64,000 bases of DNA from Azospirillum brasilense. Lineage in GTDB: Bacteria; Pseudomonadota; Alphaproteobacteria; Azospirillales; Azospirillaceae. The stretch lies in the NCBI RefSeq assembly GCF_003349955.1, contig NZ_QLKQ01000037.1, positions 1 through 64,000 of the forward strand, in the 5' to 3' direction. Shown one piece after another: positions 46,852 to 55,369 of the stretch. The notes under the pieces were generated by a model. That model saw nothing but the letters and a program-made list of their open reading frames with translations, was not told the DNA's origin and did not search any database. The position numbers were made by a program, and so were the translations under genes. Within the stretch, counting starts at the first letter, position 1, and each line of letters starts with the position of its first letter.

Positions 46852-47301
46852 ATGTCCGATCTTCTGCACGTCGCCTGCCCGAGCTGCGACACCCTGAACC
46901 GCATGCCGCGCACCCGCCTGGACCAGCCCGGTGCCGGCAAATGCGGCCGCTGCGGACAGCCGCTGTTCCAGGGCAAGCCCATCGCGCTGACCGCCGCCCG
47001 CTTCACCGCCCAGGCGGAGCGCAGCGACCTGCCGCTGCTCATCGACTTCTGGGCGGAGTGGTGCGGGCCGTGCCGGATGATGGCCCCGGTCTTCGAGCAG
47101 GCCGCCGGCCAGCTTGAGCCCCATATCCGCCTCGCCAAGGTCGACACCGAGGCCGCCCCCGATCTCGCCGCCCGCTTCGGCGTGCAGAGCATCCCGACCC
47201 TCGTCCTGGTCCACCATGGGCGCGAGGTGGCGCGCACCGCCGGGGCGATGCCGCTGCCCGCCCTGCTCGGCTGGGTCCGGCAGGCGATGGCGGCCGTCTG
47301 A
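46852..47301 (+). CDS. trxC: thioredoxin 2 (TrxC)
   Basis: A 149-residue thioredoxin with the N-terminal zinc finger that defines TrxC (Cys9, Cys12, Cys31, Cys34), then the thioredoxin fold with active site WCGPC (Cys71, Cys74) and the cis-Pro in QSIPTLVLV. It reduces protein disulfides in the cytoplasm, often under oxidative stress. GGAGGGAAG precedes the ATG. It converges on the FixJ-type gene with a 19-base gap. Confidence 0.96.
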   Translation: MSDLLHVACPSCDTLNRMPRTRLDQPGAGKCGRCGQPLFQGKPIALTAARFTAQAERSDLPLLIDFWAEWCGPCRMMAPVFEQAAGQLEPHIRLAKVDTEAAPDLAARFGVQSIPTLVLVHHGREVARTAGAMPLPALLGWVRQAMAAV

Positions 47302-47320
47302 CTGTTGTTCGGACTGAGCG

Positions 47321-47932
47321 CTACTCCGCTTCCAGAAGCAGCCGGGTCAGGTCGGAGACGGAAGAGACCTCCAGCTTCTCCATGACGTTGTGGCGGTGCA
47401 CCTCGACCGTCTTCAGGCTGAGGTTGATCTCCGCCGCGATGACCTTGTTCGGCTTGCCCTGCACCACCAGATCGGCGACCTGCCGCTCCCGCGGGGTCAG
47501 GCGGGCCAGCAGGGCTCGGACCTGGGCCTTGCGCGCCTGCGCCTCCCACGCCCGGCGGGATTTCTCCAGCGCCTCGTGCACCCGGTCGAGGAGAAGCTGG
47601 TCGTTGAAGGGCTTCTCGATGACATCCACCGCCCCGGCGCGGAAGGCGCGGGCGGCCATCGGCACGTCGCCGTGCCCGGTGATGACCACGACGGCCAGGA
47701 CGGAGCCGGCGCGGGCCAGCGTGTCCTGCAACTCCAGCCCGCTCATCCCCGGCATCCGCACGTCGGTGACGAGGCAGCCGGGCCGGTCGGAGCGGACGGC
47801 GCGCAGGAACTCCTCGCCGGAGCCGAAGGACTCCACCGCCACGCCCAGCGAGCCGATCAGCCAGCCCAGCGAGTGGCGCATCGCCGGATCGTCGTCCACC
47901 ACGTAGACGGTGCGGGCCGCGTCAGCCTGCAT
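47321..47932 (-). CDS. FixJ-family response regulator
   Basis: A 203-residue regulator. The receiver domain (about 8-120) has Asp57 as phosphoacceptor (LVTDVRMPGMSG) and the conserved VIEKPF Lys. A LuxR/FixJ helix-turn-helix (about 135-200) reads LTPRERQVADLVVQGKPNKVIAAEINLSLKTVEVHRHNVMEKL. The start lies inside the last codons of the sensor kinase gene, with GGAGGAGAAGG just upstream, so the pair is coupled. Partner of the PhnD-type kinase. Confidence 0.94.
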   Translation of the reverse strand: MQADAARTVYVVDDDPAMRHSLGWLIGSLGVAVESFGSGEEFLRAVRSDRPGCLVTDVRMPGMSGLELQDTLARAGSVLAVVVITGHGDVPMAARAFRAGAVDVIEKPFNDQLLLDRVHEALEKSRRAWEAQARKAQVRALLARLTPRERQVADLVVQGKPNKVIAAEINLSLKTVEVHRHNVMEKLEVSSVSDLTRLLLEAE

Positions 47933-49763
47933 CGACCTTCTCCTCCGCTGCGGGCAGAACGAGGCGCACGATGGTGCCTCCGCCCGGATTGTCCGTGGCC
48001 CAGAGATGGCCGCCATGGCTTTCCACGATGGTCCGGCAGATCGACAGCCCCAGACCCATGCCGCCCGGCTTGGTGGTGAAGAAGGGGTCGAACAGGCGCG
48101 CCCGCGCGTCCTCCGACAGGCCGTGCCCGCGGTCGGCCACGGCGATCTCCACCCGCCCTTCCGCGTCCAGGCCGGTGCGCACGGTGACGCCCCTGCCCTC
48201 CCCCGCCCCATCACCCATGGCGTCCAGCGCGTTCTTGACGAGGTTCAGGACGACCTGCTCGATCTGCACCCGGTCGGCCAGGACCGGCGGCAGGCCGGGG
48301 GCCAGTTCGCGGGTGACCGGGATGTTGCCGCTGCGCGCCCGCCCCTCGCAGAGCTGCAGCGCCGCCTCCACCGCGCCGTTGACGTCGGCCGGCTCCAGCT
48401 GGACGGCGCGCTTGCGCACGAAGTCGCGGATACGGGCGATGATCTGCCCGGCGCGGTCGGCCTGGGCGGCGATGGCGCGGGAGGCCTCGGCGAATTCGGC
48501 GGCGCTGCCCACCCCGGCCTCCAGCCGACGCGTGCAGCCGCGCGCGTAGTTGGCGATGGCGCCCAGCGGCTGGTTCAGTTCGTGCGCGATGTTGCTGGCC
48601 ATCTCGCCGAGGATGGAGAGGCGGGCGACATGGTCCATCTCCTTCTGCCGTTCCCGCGCGGTGTCCTCGGCGCGGCGGCGCTCGGCCATCTCGCGGCGCA
48701 GCTCGCGGTTGGCGGCGCGCAGTTCCGCCGTGCGCACCTTGATGAGATGCTCCACCCGCAGCGAATGAACCGCCCACCACAGCAGGGCGAGCGCCGCCAG
48801 CGCCAGCCAGTGCCAGTGTTCGCGCGCGAGGTCGAGCAGGGTGACGTCGCGCAGATGCTCGTAGGGGCCGATGCGCAGGCTGCGGAACAGGCCGTGGACC
48901 GGCTGGTAGTCCATCGGCACCGTCCAGCCCTCGTAGCCGCCGGCCAGCGCCGCCGGATGGCCCTCCGGCATCTCGAACAGCGCGACCACCACCGCCTTTG
49001 CCAGTTCCTCCGGCGTGTTGGCCAGCCGGGCGAGCGGCCAGTCGGGATAGAGGCCGGTGGACAGGGCGCAGCCGAACCCCGGCTCCGTCCGGGCGCCGAC
49101 GACCTGGAACCCCGCGCGGTCGAGGTGGCCCTCCTCGGCCAGTTCCTCCAGCACGCAGGCGCGCAGCACGCCGGCGTCCACCGCGCCGTCGCGGACGGCG
49201 AAGGCGACGCGGTCGACCGGGAAGCCGGAGAAGCGCAGCTCCTTCAAGTCGGCGTAGGGATCGACCCCGGCCGCCAGCATCGCCCCCCAGGCGACCTGGA
49301 AGCCGCCGAAGGCGTCGGGGTCCACCGCCATCACGGATTTGCCCTTGAGGTCGGCGAGGCTGCGGATGTCGTCGCGCCCGGCCCGGACGATCAGCGCCGA
49401 TCCCACCGCCGCCCCCGACGCGCCGGAGCGGGAGGAATGGAGCGTGGCGATGCGGGTGACGCCGTGGCGGGCCTCCAGCTCCACGTAATTGCCGGTGTTG
49501 GTCAGCACGAAATCGACGCTGCCGGAGGCCACGGCCGCGTCCATCCCCGGCAGGTCGAGCGGCACCATCTCCGCCCCACGCTGCGGAAAGCGCTCCGCCA
49601 GATAGCGGACGGTCGGTTCCCAGACGGCGTTGGCGTGGTCGCCGCCACGGTAGGCCAGCACGCCGACGCGGATCGGCGGCTCCGCCGCCCGGACGGGAAG
49701 CCCGGCGGAGAGCATCCCCAGCAGCGCCAGCATCAGGCAAACCGGGCGGATGGTGAACCGCAT
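47922..49763 (-). CDS. sensor histidine kinase with periplasmic PhnD-type domain (TtrS-like)
   Basis: A 613-residue kinase. Signal peptide about 1-25; periplasmic PhnD-like binding domain about 28-285 (IRVGVLAYRGGDHANAVWEPTVRYLAERF, then VDFVLTNTGNYVELEA); one membrane helix about 310-330; a coiled-coil; HisKA with His near 394 in NIAHELNQPLGA; and a C-terminal ATPase domain (GGMGLGLSICRTIVE). This order is that of TtrS, the tetrathionate sensor, but no tetrathionate reductase genes are in the window. A sulfur-compound signal fits the neighbours. The ATG at 49763 follows AAGGATG. Confidence 0.9.
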   Translation of the reverse strand: MRFTIRPVCLMLALLGMLSAGLPVRAAEPPIRVGVLAYRGGDHANAVWEPTVRYLAERFPQRGAEMVPLDLPGMDAAVASGSVDFVLTNTGNYVELEARHGVTRIATLHSSRSGASGAAVGSALIVRAGRDDIRSLADLKGKSVMAVDPDAFGGFQVAWGAMLAAGVDPYADLKELRFSGFPVDRVAFAVRDGAVDAGVLRACVLEELAEEGHLDRAGFQVVGARTEPGFGCALSTGLYPDWPLARLANTPEELAKAVVVALFEMPEGHPAALAGGYEGWTVPMDYQPVHGLFRSLRIGPYEHLRDVTLLDLAREHWHWLALAALALLWWAVHSLRVEHLIKVRTAELRAANRELRREMAERRRAEDTARERQKEMDHVARLSILGEMASNIAHELNQPLGAIANYARGCTRRLEAGVGSAAEFAEASRAIAAQADRAGQIIARIRDFVRKRAVQLEPADVNGAVEAALQLCEGRARSGNIPVTRELAPGLPPVLADRVQIEQVVLNLVKNALDAMGDGAGEGRGVTVRTGLDAEGRVEIAVADRGHGLSEDARARLFDPFFTTKPGGMGLGLSICRTIVESHGGHLWATDNPGGGTIVRLVLPAAEEKVDAG

Positions 49764-49867
49764 GGCATCCTTCGGACGGGTGAAGACGCGGGGGAACCGC
49801 GGGAACGGCCCCCGACGCGCCGCATACACCCTTACGCCGCCGCTTTCAATCCGGGTGGTCGCATCGC

Positions 49868-50071
49868 TCAGGGAAAGGCGGCGCCGGGGCGCAGGCCGAT
49901 CCGCTTCAGCACGATCGCCAGCGGACAAAAGCCGGTGAAGGCCGCCTGGAGCAGGTTGGCCCCGACGAAGGCGGTCAGCCACAGCCAGTTCGGGCCGTGA
50001 AGCTGGGACAGGACGAGGCTCAGCAGGATCATGGTTCCGGCGAACGCCATGACGATGCGTTCGATGCTCAT
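49868..50071 (-). CDS. DUF2892 family small membrane protein
   Basis: A 67-residue membrane protein with two helices (about 6-22 and 28-46), then the characteristic [15 protein letters not shown] with a single Cys. This is the DUF2892 fold, which also forms the membrane tail of the rhodanese YgaP in Escherichia coli. GGAGGAG precedes the ATG. It is 104 bases upstream of the sensor kinase gene and divergent from the efflux operon, whose control region it shares. Confidence 0.88.
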   Translation of the reverse strand: MSIERIVMAFAGTMILLSLVLSQLHGPNWLWLTAFVGANLLQAAFTGFCPLAIVLKRIGLRPGAAFP

Positions 50072-50114
50072 GGTGCGGTCTCCTCCGTGCCGGTTGGCAG
50101 GGTCATTTCATTCG

Positions 50115-50142
50115 TTGACACTAATTTAGTAATATCTAAATT
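50115..50142 (+). promoter_or_regulatory. sigma70-type promoter of the efflux operon
   Basis: TTGACA at 50115-50120 and TAAATT at 50137-50142, separated by 16 bases. This is the best -35 box in the window. The spacer and -10 are covered by the palindrome at 50122-50143, which is the classical arrangement for a promoter blocked by a repressor. Confidence 0.7.
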
Positions 50143-50143
50143 A
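50122..50143. promoter_or_regulatory. 22-bp palindromic operator (putative ArsR-family site)
   Basis: TAATTTAG, six bases TAATAT, CTAAATTA: perfect 8-bp arms in a GC-rich genome. It lies between the divergent DUF2892 and efflux-adaptor genes, inside a strong promoter. Arm length and AT-rich sequence fit ArsR-family repressors such as SqrR/BigR. The ArsR gene at 54895 is the likely source. A weaker related sequence precedes that gene (about 55291-55318). Confidence 0.7.
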
Positions 50144-50183
50144 TGGAGTCAAGACCCGCAGCTCCCGTCCGAACTGGCCCACC

Positions 50184-51236
50184 ATGCCCCGCTCGCTCCC
50201 TCCACACACGACAGCCCGCAAGGCGCTGCTCGCCGTCGCCCTGCTGGCGGCCCTCCTGCCCCTGTCCGCGACGGCGGGTGAACCCGGCACACTGACCGTC
50301 CAGCCGCGCCCGGTGGAGGACCTGAAGGCTGTCTTCGCCACGGTGGAAAGCGTGCGCGAGACGCTGGCCCGCGCCCGCATCGGCGGCACGGTGGCCGACC
50401 TGACGGTGACGGAGGGTGACAAGCTGGCCGTCGGGCAGGTCATCGCCACCGTGCGCGACCCCAAGCTGCCACTCCAGCTCGCGGCCCTCGACGCGCGCAT
50501 CCGGGCGCTGACGGCGCAGCAGCATCAGGCGGAGCTGGAGCTGGGCCGCGCCCGCCAGCTTCGCGCCAGCGGCACCGGCACGCAGCAGCGGCTGGACGAC
50601 GCCCAGGCGGCGCTGGACGTCGCCCGCGCCCAGATCGCCGCCATGGAGGCCGAGCGCTCCGTCGTCGCCCAACAGGCGCGGGAGGGGGAGGTGCTGGCCC
50701 CCGCCGCCGGGCGCGTCCTTCAGGTCAAGGTGATCGCCGGCGCCGTGGTCATGCCGGGCGAGCCGGTCGCCAGCATCGCCACCGACACCTACATCCTGCG
50801 GCTCCGCCTGCCGGAGCGGCACGCCCGCTTCCTGAAGGAGGGCGACCCGGTGCTGGTCGGCCAGCGCGGGCTGGCCCCGGTGGCCGTCGCCGATCCCGGT
50901 GCCACGGCGCTGGCGCGCGGCGCCGTCCGGCAGGTCTATCCCGAGATGGCCGGCGGTCAGGTGGTCGCCGACGCCACCGTCAGCGGTCTCGGCGACTTCT
51001 TCGTCGGTGAGCGGGTGCGGGTCTACGTCGCCACTGGGACGCGCGACGCGGTGGTGATCCCGCCGGACTGGCTGCTGCGCCGCTTCGGCACCGATTTCGT
51101 CCGGCTGGCCGACGGAACGGAGGTCCCGGTCCAGGCGGGCGGCGACATTCCCGCGCTGGACGGCCAGCCCGGCGGGCTGGAGATCCTGTCCGGCCTGAAG
51201 CCCGGCGACGTGATCGTCCGCCCGGCGGGCTCGTGA
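50184..51236 (+). CDS. RND efflux periplasmic adaptor subunit
   Basis: A 350-residue membrane-fusion protein. Signal peptide about 1-31; lipoyl/hairpin domain about 60-180 with the repeated VGQVIATVRDPKL and VLAPAAGRVLQVKVIAGAVVMPGEPV halves; and a barrel domain toward the C terminus. It bridges the inner-membrane pump to an outer-membrane channel. The pump gene follows after ten bases. No outer-membrane factor gene is adjacent, so a shared TolC-type channel is expected. Confidence 0.93.
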   Translation: MPRSLPPHTTARKALLAVALLAALLPLSATAGEPGTLTVQPRPVEDLKAVFATVESVRETLARARIGGTVADLTVTEGDKLAVGQVIATVRDPKLPLQLAALDARIRALTAQQHQAELELGRARQLRASGTGTQQRLDDAQAALDVARAQIAAMEAERSVVAQQAREGEVLAPAAGRVLQVKVIAGAVVMPGEPVASIATDTYILRLRLPERHARFLKEGDPVLVGQRGLAPVAVADPGATALARGAVRQVYPEMAGGQVVADATVSGLGDFFVGERVRVYVATGTRDAVVIPPDWLLRRFGTDFVRLADGTEVPVQAGGDIPALDGQPGGLEILSGLKPGDVIVRPAGS

Positions 51237-51246
51237 GGGGGGCGTC

Positions 51247-54200
51247 ATGAAGCTCGGCCTTTCCGGGGTGCTGACGCGGACCTTCATCCGCTCCCCCCTG
51301 ACCCCGCTGCTGCTGCTCGCCTCGCTGGCGGTCGGCGCCATCGCCCTGATGTCGCTGCCGCGCGAGGAGGAGCCGCAGATCAGCGTCCCCATGGTGGACA
51401 TTCTCGTCCAGGCCGACGGGCTGAAGGCCGGCGACGCGGTGGAGCTGGTCACCCGGCCGCTGGAGGAGATCGTCAAGGGCATCGACGCGGTCGAGCACAC
51501 CTACAGCCAGACCATGGACGACCGCGTGGTGGTCACCGCGCGCTTCCTCGTCGGCACCCCGTCCGACGACGCCATCCTGCGCGTGCACGAGAAGGTGCGG
51601 GCCAGCCTGGACCGCATCCCGCTGGGCATCCCGGAGCCGCTGATCGTCGGGCGCGGCATCAACGACGTCCCCATTCTGACGCTCACCCTGTCGCCCCGGG
51701 CGGAGGCCGCCGGGCGCTGGACCGTCAACGCCCTGCACGGCGTAGCCGACGACCTGCTGGGCCAACTCACCCAGATCGAGGATGTGGGGCGCAGCGTCAT
51801 CGTCGGCGGAAGCCCCGACCAGATCCGCGTGGAGCCCGATCCGGAGCGGCTGGCGCTCTACGGCGTCACGCTGAACCAGCTCGTCGACAAGGTGAAGAAC
51901 GCCAACCGCTCCTTCCTCGCGGGGTCGCTGCGCAGCGCCGGCGGCAGCCTGCCGGTGGTCGCCGGCCGGACGCTCCAGGGGACGGCGGACATCGGGCTGC
52001 TTCTCGTCACCACCCGCGATGGGCGGCCCGTCTATGTGAAGGACGTGGCCGACGTGGTGGCGGGAGCGCGCCCCGACGAGAGCAGCGCCTGGCATCTGGT
52101 CCCGGACGGCACGGGCGGGCTGATCCAAAATCCTGCCGTCACCATCGCCATCGCCAAGCGCGCCGGGGCCAACGCCGTCACCATCGCCGACCGCGTGCTG
52201 GAGCGCGTCCAGGCCATCCGGGCCGACGGGCTGCCCCGGGACCTGACGCTGACCGTCACCCGCAACTACGGCGAGACGGCCAACGAGAAGGTGAACGAGC
52301 TGCTGTTCCATCTGGCGCTCGCCACCGTCACCATCGTCGGTCTGATCGTGCTCGCCATCGGCTGGCGCGAAGGGCTGGTGACCCTGGTCGTCATCCCGAC
52401 GACGATCCTGCTGACCCTGTTCGCCTCCTGGCTGATGGGCTACACCATCAACCGGGTCAGCCTGTTCGCCCTGATCTTCTCCATCGGCATCCTGGTCGAC
52501 GACGCCATCGTGGTGGTGGAAAACATCGACCGCCACTGGTCGATGCGCGACGGGCGGAGCAAGGTCCAGGCCGCCATAGAGGCGGTGGCCGAGGTCGGCA
52601 ACCCGACCATCGTCGCCACCCTGACGGTCATCGCCGCGCTTCTGCCGATGATGTTCGTCTCCGGCCTGATGGGCCCCTACATGAGCCCGATCCCGGCCAA
52701 CGCCTCCGCCGCCATGGTCTTCAGCTTCTTCGTCGCCATGGTGCTGACGCCCTGGCTGATGGTGACGCTGCGCCCGGGGGAAATGCCGGCGCACGGGAGC
52801 GGGCACGGCGAGGAGGGCGGCGGGCGGCTGGGGCGCCTCTATCGCGCCGTCGCCCGCCCTCTGGTGCGCAGCAAGCGCCGCGCCTGGATCTTCCTGCTGG
52901 CGGTCGGGGTGGCGACGCTCGCCTCGACGGGGCTGTTCTACAGCAAGGACGTGGCGGTGAAGCTGCTGCCCTTCGACAACAAGTCGGAGCTTCAGGTAGT
53001 GCTCGACCTGCCGCGCGGCGCGGCGCCGGAGGACACCGAGCGCGCCTTGTTCGCCGCCGCCCGCGCCATCGCCGACCTGCCGGAGCTGGCCAGCGTCCAG
53101 GCCTATGCCAGGACCGCGTCCCCCTTCAATTTCAACGGTCTGGTCCGGCACTACTATCTGCGCGACCAGCCCGAGCAGGGCGACCTCCAGGTCAACCTCG
53201 CCCCCAAGGGCGAGCGGAGCCGCAGCAGTCACGCGGTCGCGCTCGACATCCGGGCGCGGCTCTCCGCCCTGCCCCTGCCCGCCGGGACCGTGCTGAAGGT
53301 GGTCGAGGTGCCGCCCGGCCCGCCGGTGCTGTCCACCCTGCTCATGGAGGTCTACGGCCCCGACGCCGAGACCCGGCGCAAGGCGGCGCTTGCGGTCGAG
53401 GACGCCTTCCGCGGCGTGGACTTCATCGTCGACGTGGAGAACAGCGTCCGCCCGGCCGGCGACCGGCTGCGTTTCGCGCTGGACCGCGAAAGCCTGGAGT
53501 TCCACGGGGTGGAGGAGCAGGCCGTCTACGACACGCTGCGCGCGCTGACCGGGGGCGTTCCGGTCGGCTACTCGCACCGCGGGGCGGGGCGCACGCCCAT
53601 CGAGATCGCCGTGCAAATGCCGCGCTCCGGCCTGTTCCTGTCCGAGCGCCTGCTCGCCACCCCGGTTCCGGGGGCGCGCGGCACGGTGGAGCTGGGCGAT
53701 CTGGTGACGATGGCCCGCGAGCCGGCCTCCCACACGCTGTTCCGCCACAACGGCCGCTTCGCGGAGATGGTCATGGCCGATCTGGCCGGCCGGTTCGAGG
53801 CGCCGGTCTACGGCATGCTGGCGGTGCAGGAGCGGCTGAAGGCCATCGACTGGGCCGCCGCCGGACTGGCCGCCGCGCCGGAAATCCGGCTGCACGGCCA
53901 GCCCGACGACCAGAACCGACCGGTGCTGCTGTGGGACGGCGAGTGGGAGATCACCTACGTCACCTTCCGCGACATGGGGGCGGCCTTCGGCGTGGCGATC
54001 CTCGGCATCTATCTGCTGGTCGTCGCCCAGTTCGGCAGCTTCAAGCTGCCGCTGGTCATCCTCGTGCCGGTGCCGCTGACACTGATCGGCATCGTGCTGG
54101 GCCACTGGCTGTTCGGGGCGCCCTTCACCGCCACCTCGATGATCGGCTTCATCGCGCTGGCCGGGATCATCGTGCGCAACTCCATCCTGCTGGTGGACTT

Positions 54201-54501
54201 CATCCGCCACCTGCGCGACCGCGGAACGCCGCTGCGCGAGGCGGTTCTGGAGGCCGGGGAGATCCGCTTCAAGCCGATCCTGCTGACCGCCGTCGCCGCG
54301 ATGATCGGCGCCGCCTTCATCCTGACCGACCCGATCTTCCAGGGGCTGGCGATCTCGCTGCTGTTCGGGCTGTTCAGCTCGACCCTTCTGACGGTGCTGG
54401 TGATCCCGGCGATCTACATCGTCCTGCGCGGGGAGGAGGCGTCCGCCGCTCCCCCGCCGCCCGCCGCCGTCCGCCGCCGCCGTGAACTCCTCGACGTTTA
54501 G
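51247..54501 (+). CDS. RND family efflux transporter, permease subunit
   Basis: A 1084-residue pump of the AcrB/HAE superfamily. Twelve helices in two halves with two large periplasmic loops. The transmembrane relay is visible: ILVDDAIVVVENI near residue 415-430 (second-half counterpart: GIIVRNSILLVDFI). Length and the first-helix pattern (LTRTFIRSPLTPLLLLASLAVGAIALMSLPREEEPQISVPMVDI) are typical. Being under an apparent persulfide-type repressor is unusual; substrate unknown. Confidence 0.95.
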   Translation: MKLGLSGVLTRTFIRSPLTPLLLLASLAVGAIALMSLPREEEPQISVPMVDILVQADGLKAGDAVELVTRPLEEIVKGIDAVEHTYSQTMDDRVVVTARFLVGTPSDDAILRVHEKVRASLDRIPLGIPEPLIVGRGINDVPILTLTLSPRAEAAGRWTVNALHGVADDLLGQLTQIEDVGRSVIVGGSPDQIRVEPDPERLALYGVTLNQLVDKVKNANRSFLAGSLRSAGGSLPVVAGRTLQGTADIGLLLVTTRDGRPVYVKDVADVVAGARPDESSAWHLVPDGTGGLIQNPAVTIAIAKRAGANAVTIADRVLERVQAIRADGLPRDLTLTVTRNYGETANEKVNELLFHLALATVTIVGLIVLAIGWREGLVTLVVIPTTILLTLFASWLMGYTINRVSLFALIFSIGILVDDAIVVVENIDRHWSMRDGRSKVQAAIEAVAEVGNPTIVATLTVIAALLPMMFVSGLMGPYMSPIPANASAAMVFSFFVAMVLTPWLMVTLRPGEMPAHGSGHGEEGGGRLGRLYRAVARPLVRSKRRAWIFLLAVGVATLASTGLFYSKDVAVKLLPFDNKSELQVVLDLPRGAAPEDTERALFAAARAIADLPELASVQAYARTASPFNFNGLVRHYYLRDQPEQGDLQVNLAPKGERSRSSHAVALDIRARLSALPLPAGTVLKVVEVPPGPPVLSTLLMEVYGPDAETRRKAALAVEDAFRGVDFIVDVENSVRPAGDRLRFALDRESLEFHGVEEQAVYDTLRALTGGVPVGYSHRGAGRTPIEIAVQMPRSGLFLSERLLATPVPGARGTVELGDLVTMAREPASHTLFRHNGRFAEMVMADLAGRFEAPVYGMLAVQERLKAIDWAAAGLAAAPEIRLHGQPDDQNRPVLLWDGEWEITYVTFRDMGAAFGVAILGIYLLVVAQFGSFKLPLVILVPVPLTLIGIVLGHWLFGAPFTATSMIGFIALAGIIVRNSILLVDFIRHLRDRGTPLREAVLEAGEIRFKPILLTAVAAMIGAAFILTDPIFQGLAISLLFGLFSSTLLTVLVIPAIYIVLRGEEASAAPPPPAAVRRRRELLDV

Positions 54502-54509
54502 GGATGACC

Positions 54510-54884
54510 ATGCTCAAGACCCTTCTGTCCCATCTCGGCTTCAACCGGAGCGCCAACCCCATGAGCGACCAGATCAAGACCGTCGACGCCGCCACCGTCA
54601 TGGGCTGGCTGAAGGACGGCTCGGCGGTGATCGTCGATGTCCGCGAACCGCACGAGCACCGCGCCGGCCACATCCCCGGCGCCACGCTGGTGCCGCTGTC
54701 GCAATTCGACCCGGCCCGCGTGCCCGACGCGACCGGCAAGCACCTCGTCTTCCATTGCCAGAGCGGGCGGCGCTGCGGTCCGGCCTCGGCCAGGATGGCG
54801 GCCGGCGGCTACAGCGGCGACATCCACCGGCTGAGCGGCGGCATGGCCGCCTGGGTGGCCGCGTCCGGCCCGGTCGAGCGCTGA
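54510..54884 (+). CDS. single-domain rhodanese (sulfurtransferase)
   Basis: A 124-residue rhodanese. The persulfide-carrying Cys is near residue 83 in the active loop CQSGRR (six residues, as in thiosulfate/polysulfide sulfurtransferases). The signature VDVREPHEHRAGHIPGA precedes it. I use the ATG at 54510, placed six bases after AGGG; the ATG at 54504 is also possible. It is the last gene of the efflux operon and fits sulfide or persulfide handling. Confidence 0.92.
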   Translation: MLKTLLSHLGFNRSANPMSDQIKTVDAATVMGWLKDGSAVIVDVREPHEHRAGHIPGATLVPLSQFDPARVPDATGKHLVFHCQSGRRCGPASARMAAGGYSGDIHRLSGGMAAWVAASGPVER

Positions 54885-54894
54885 AGGGAGTGTT

Positions 54895-55278
54895 TCAGCG
54901 GCTGGGGTCCGCGTCGGCCACGCAACGCGCGCCGACGCAGAACTGCCGGTACAGCTCCAGCAGGATCGGGCGCACCCGGTCCGACCCGATGCGGTAGTGG
55001 ATCGAGGTGCCGTCCCGCCGGGTGGCGACCAGCCCCTCGTCCCGCAGCCTGGCGAGATGCTGGGACAGGTTCGACTGCGACAGGCCGAGCCGCCGCGCGA
55101 GGTCGCCCACCGGCATCTCCCCGTCCAGCAGGCTGCACAGGATCATCAGCCGGTGGCGGCTGGCGATGGACCGCAGGAAAGCCTCCGCCTCCGCGGCCCG
55201 CTCTTCCAGTTCGGCGGGGTCGAGCGGCGGCTCGATGGATGACTCGGGAAAAGGCTCGGTGAAGGAATTGGAAGGCAT
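54895..55278 (-). CDS. ArsR-family repressor with persulfide-sensor-type dithiol (SqrR/BigR-like)
   Basis: A 127-residue repressor. The winged helix is at about 55-100 (MPVGDLARRLGLSQSNLSQHLARLRDEGLVATRRDG). Cys48 in MILCSL and Cys114 in RQFCVG are 66 residues apart, the same spacing as the reactive Cys41/Cys107 of SqrR and Cys42/Cys108 of BigR, which form a tetrasulfide link to sense persulfides. A third Cys is at 119. The arsenic motif CVC is absent. It converges on the rhodanese gene (10-base gap). An AT-rich imperfect palindrome lies in its own promoter. Confidence 0.9.
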   Translation of the reverse strand: MPSNSFTEPFPESSIEPPLDPAELEERAAEAEAFLRSIASRHRLMILCSLLDGEMPVGDLARRLGLSQSNLSQHLARLRDEGLVATRRDGTSIHYRIGSDRVRPILLELYRQFCVGARCVADADPSR

Positions 55279-55369
55279 GGGCCGCGTCCGCCCGATTAAA
55301 TAACATTTCTCTAATTTAACGGGCGTACCCTGGCGATCAAGCGGATTGTGGCCTATACGCCGGAGGATC

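Noticed and set aside
47922..50071. Full tetrathionate respiration locus
   Set aside because: Only a TtrS-like sensor and a FixJ-type regulator are present; no tetrathionate reductase subunits or electron-transfer genes occur in the window.
50980..54210. Minus-strand open frame of about 1070 codons opposite the RND pump
   Set aside because: Low-complexity Asp/His/Gln-rich translation, no family match, and it crosses the stop and start of two clear plus-strand genes.
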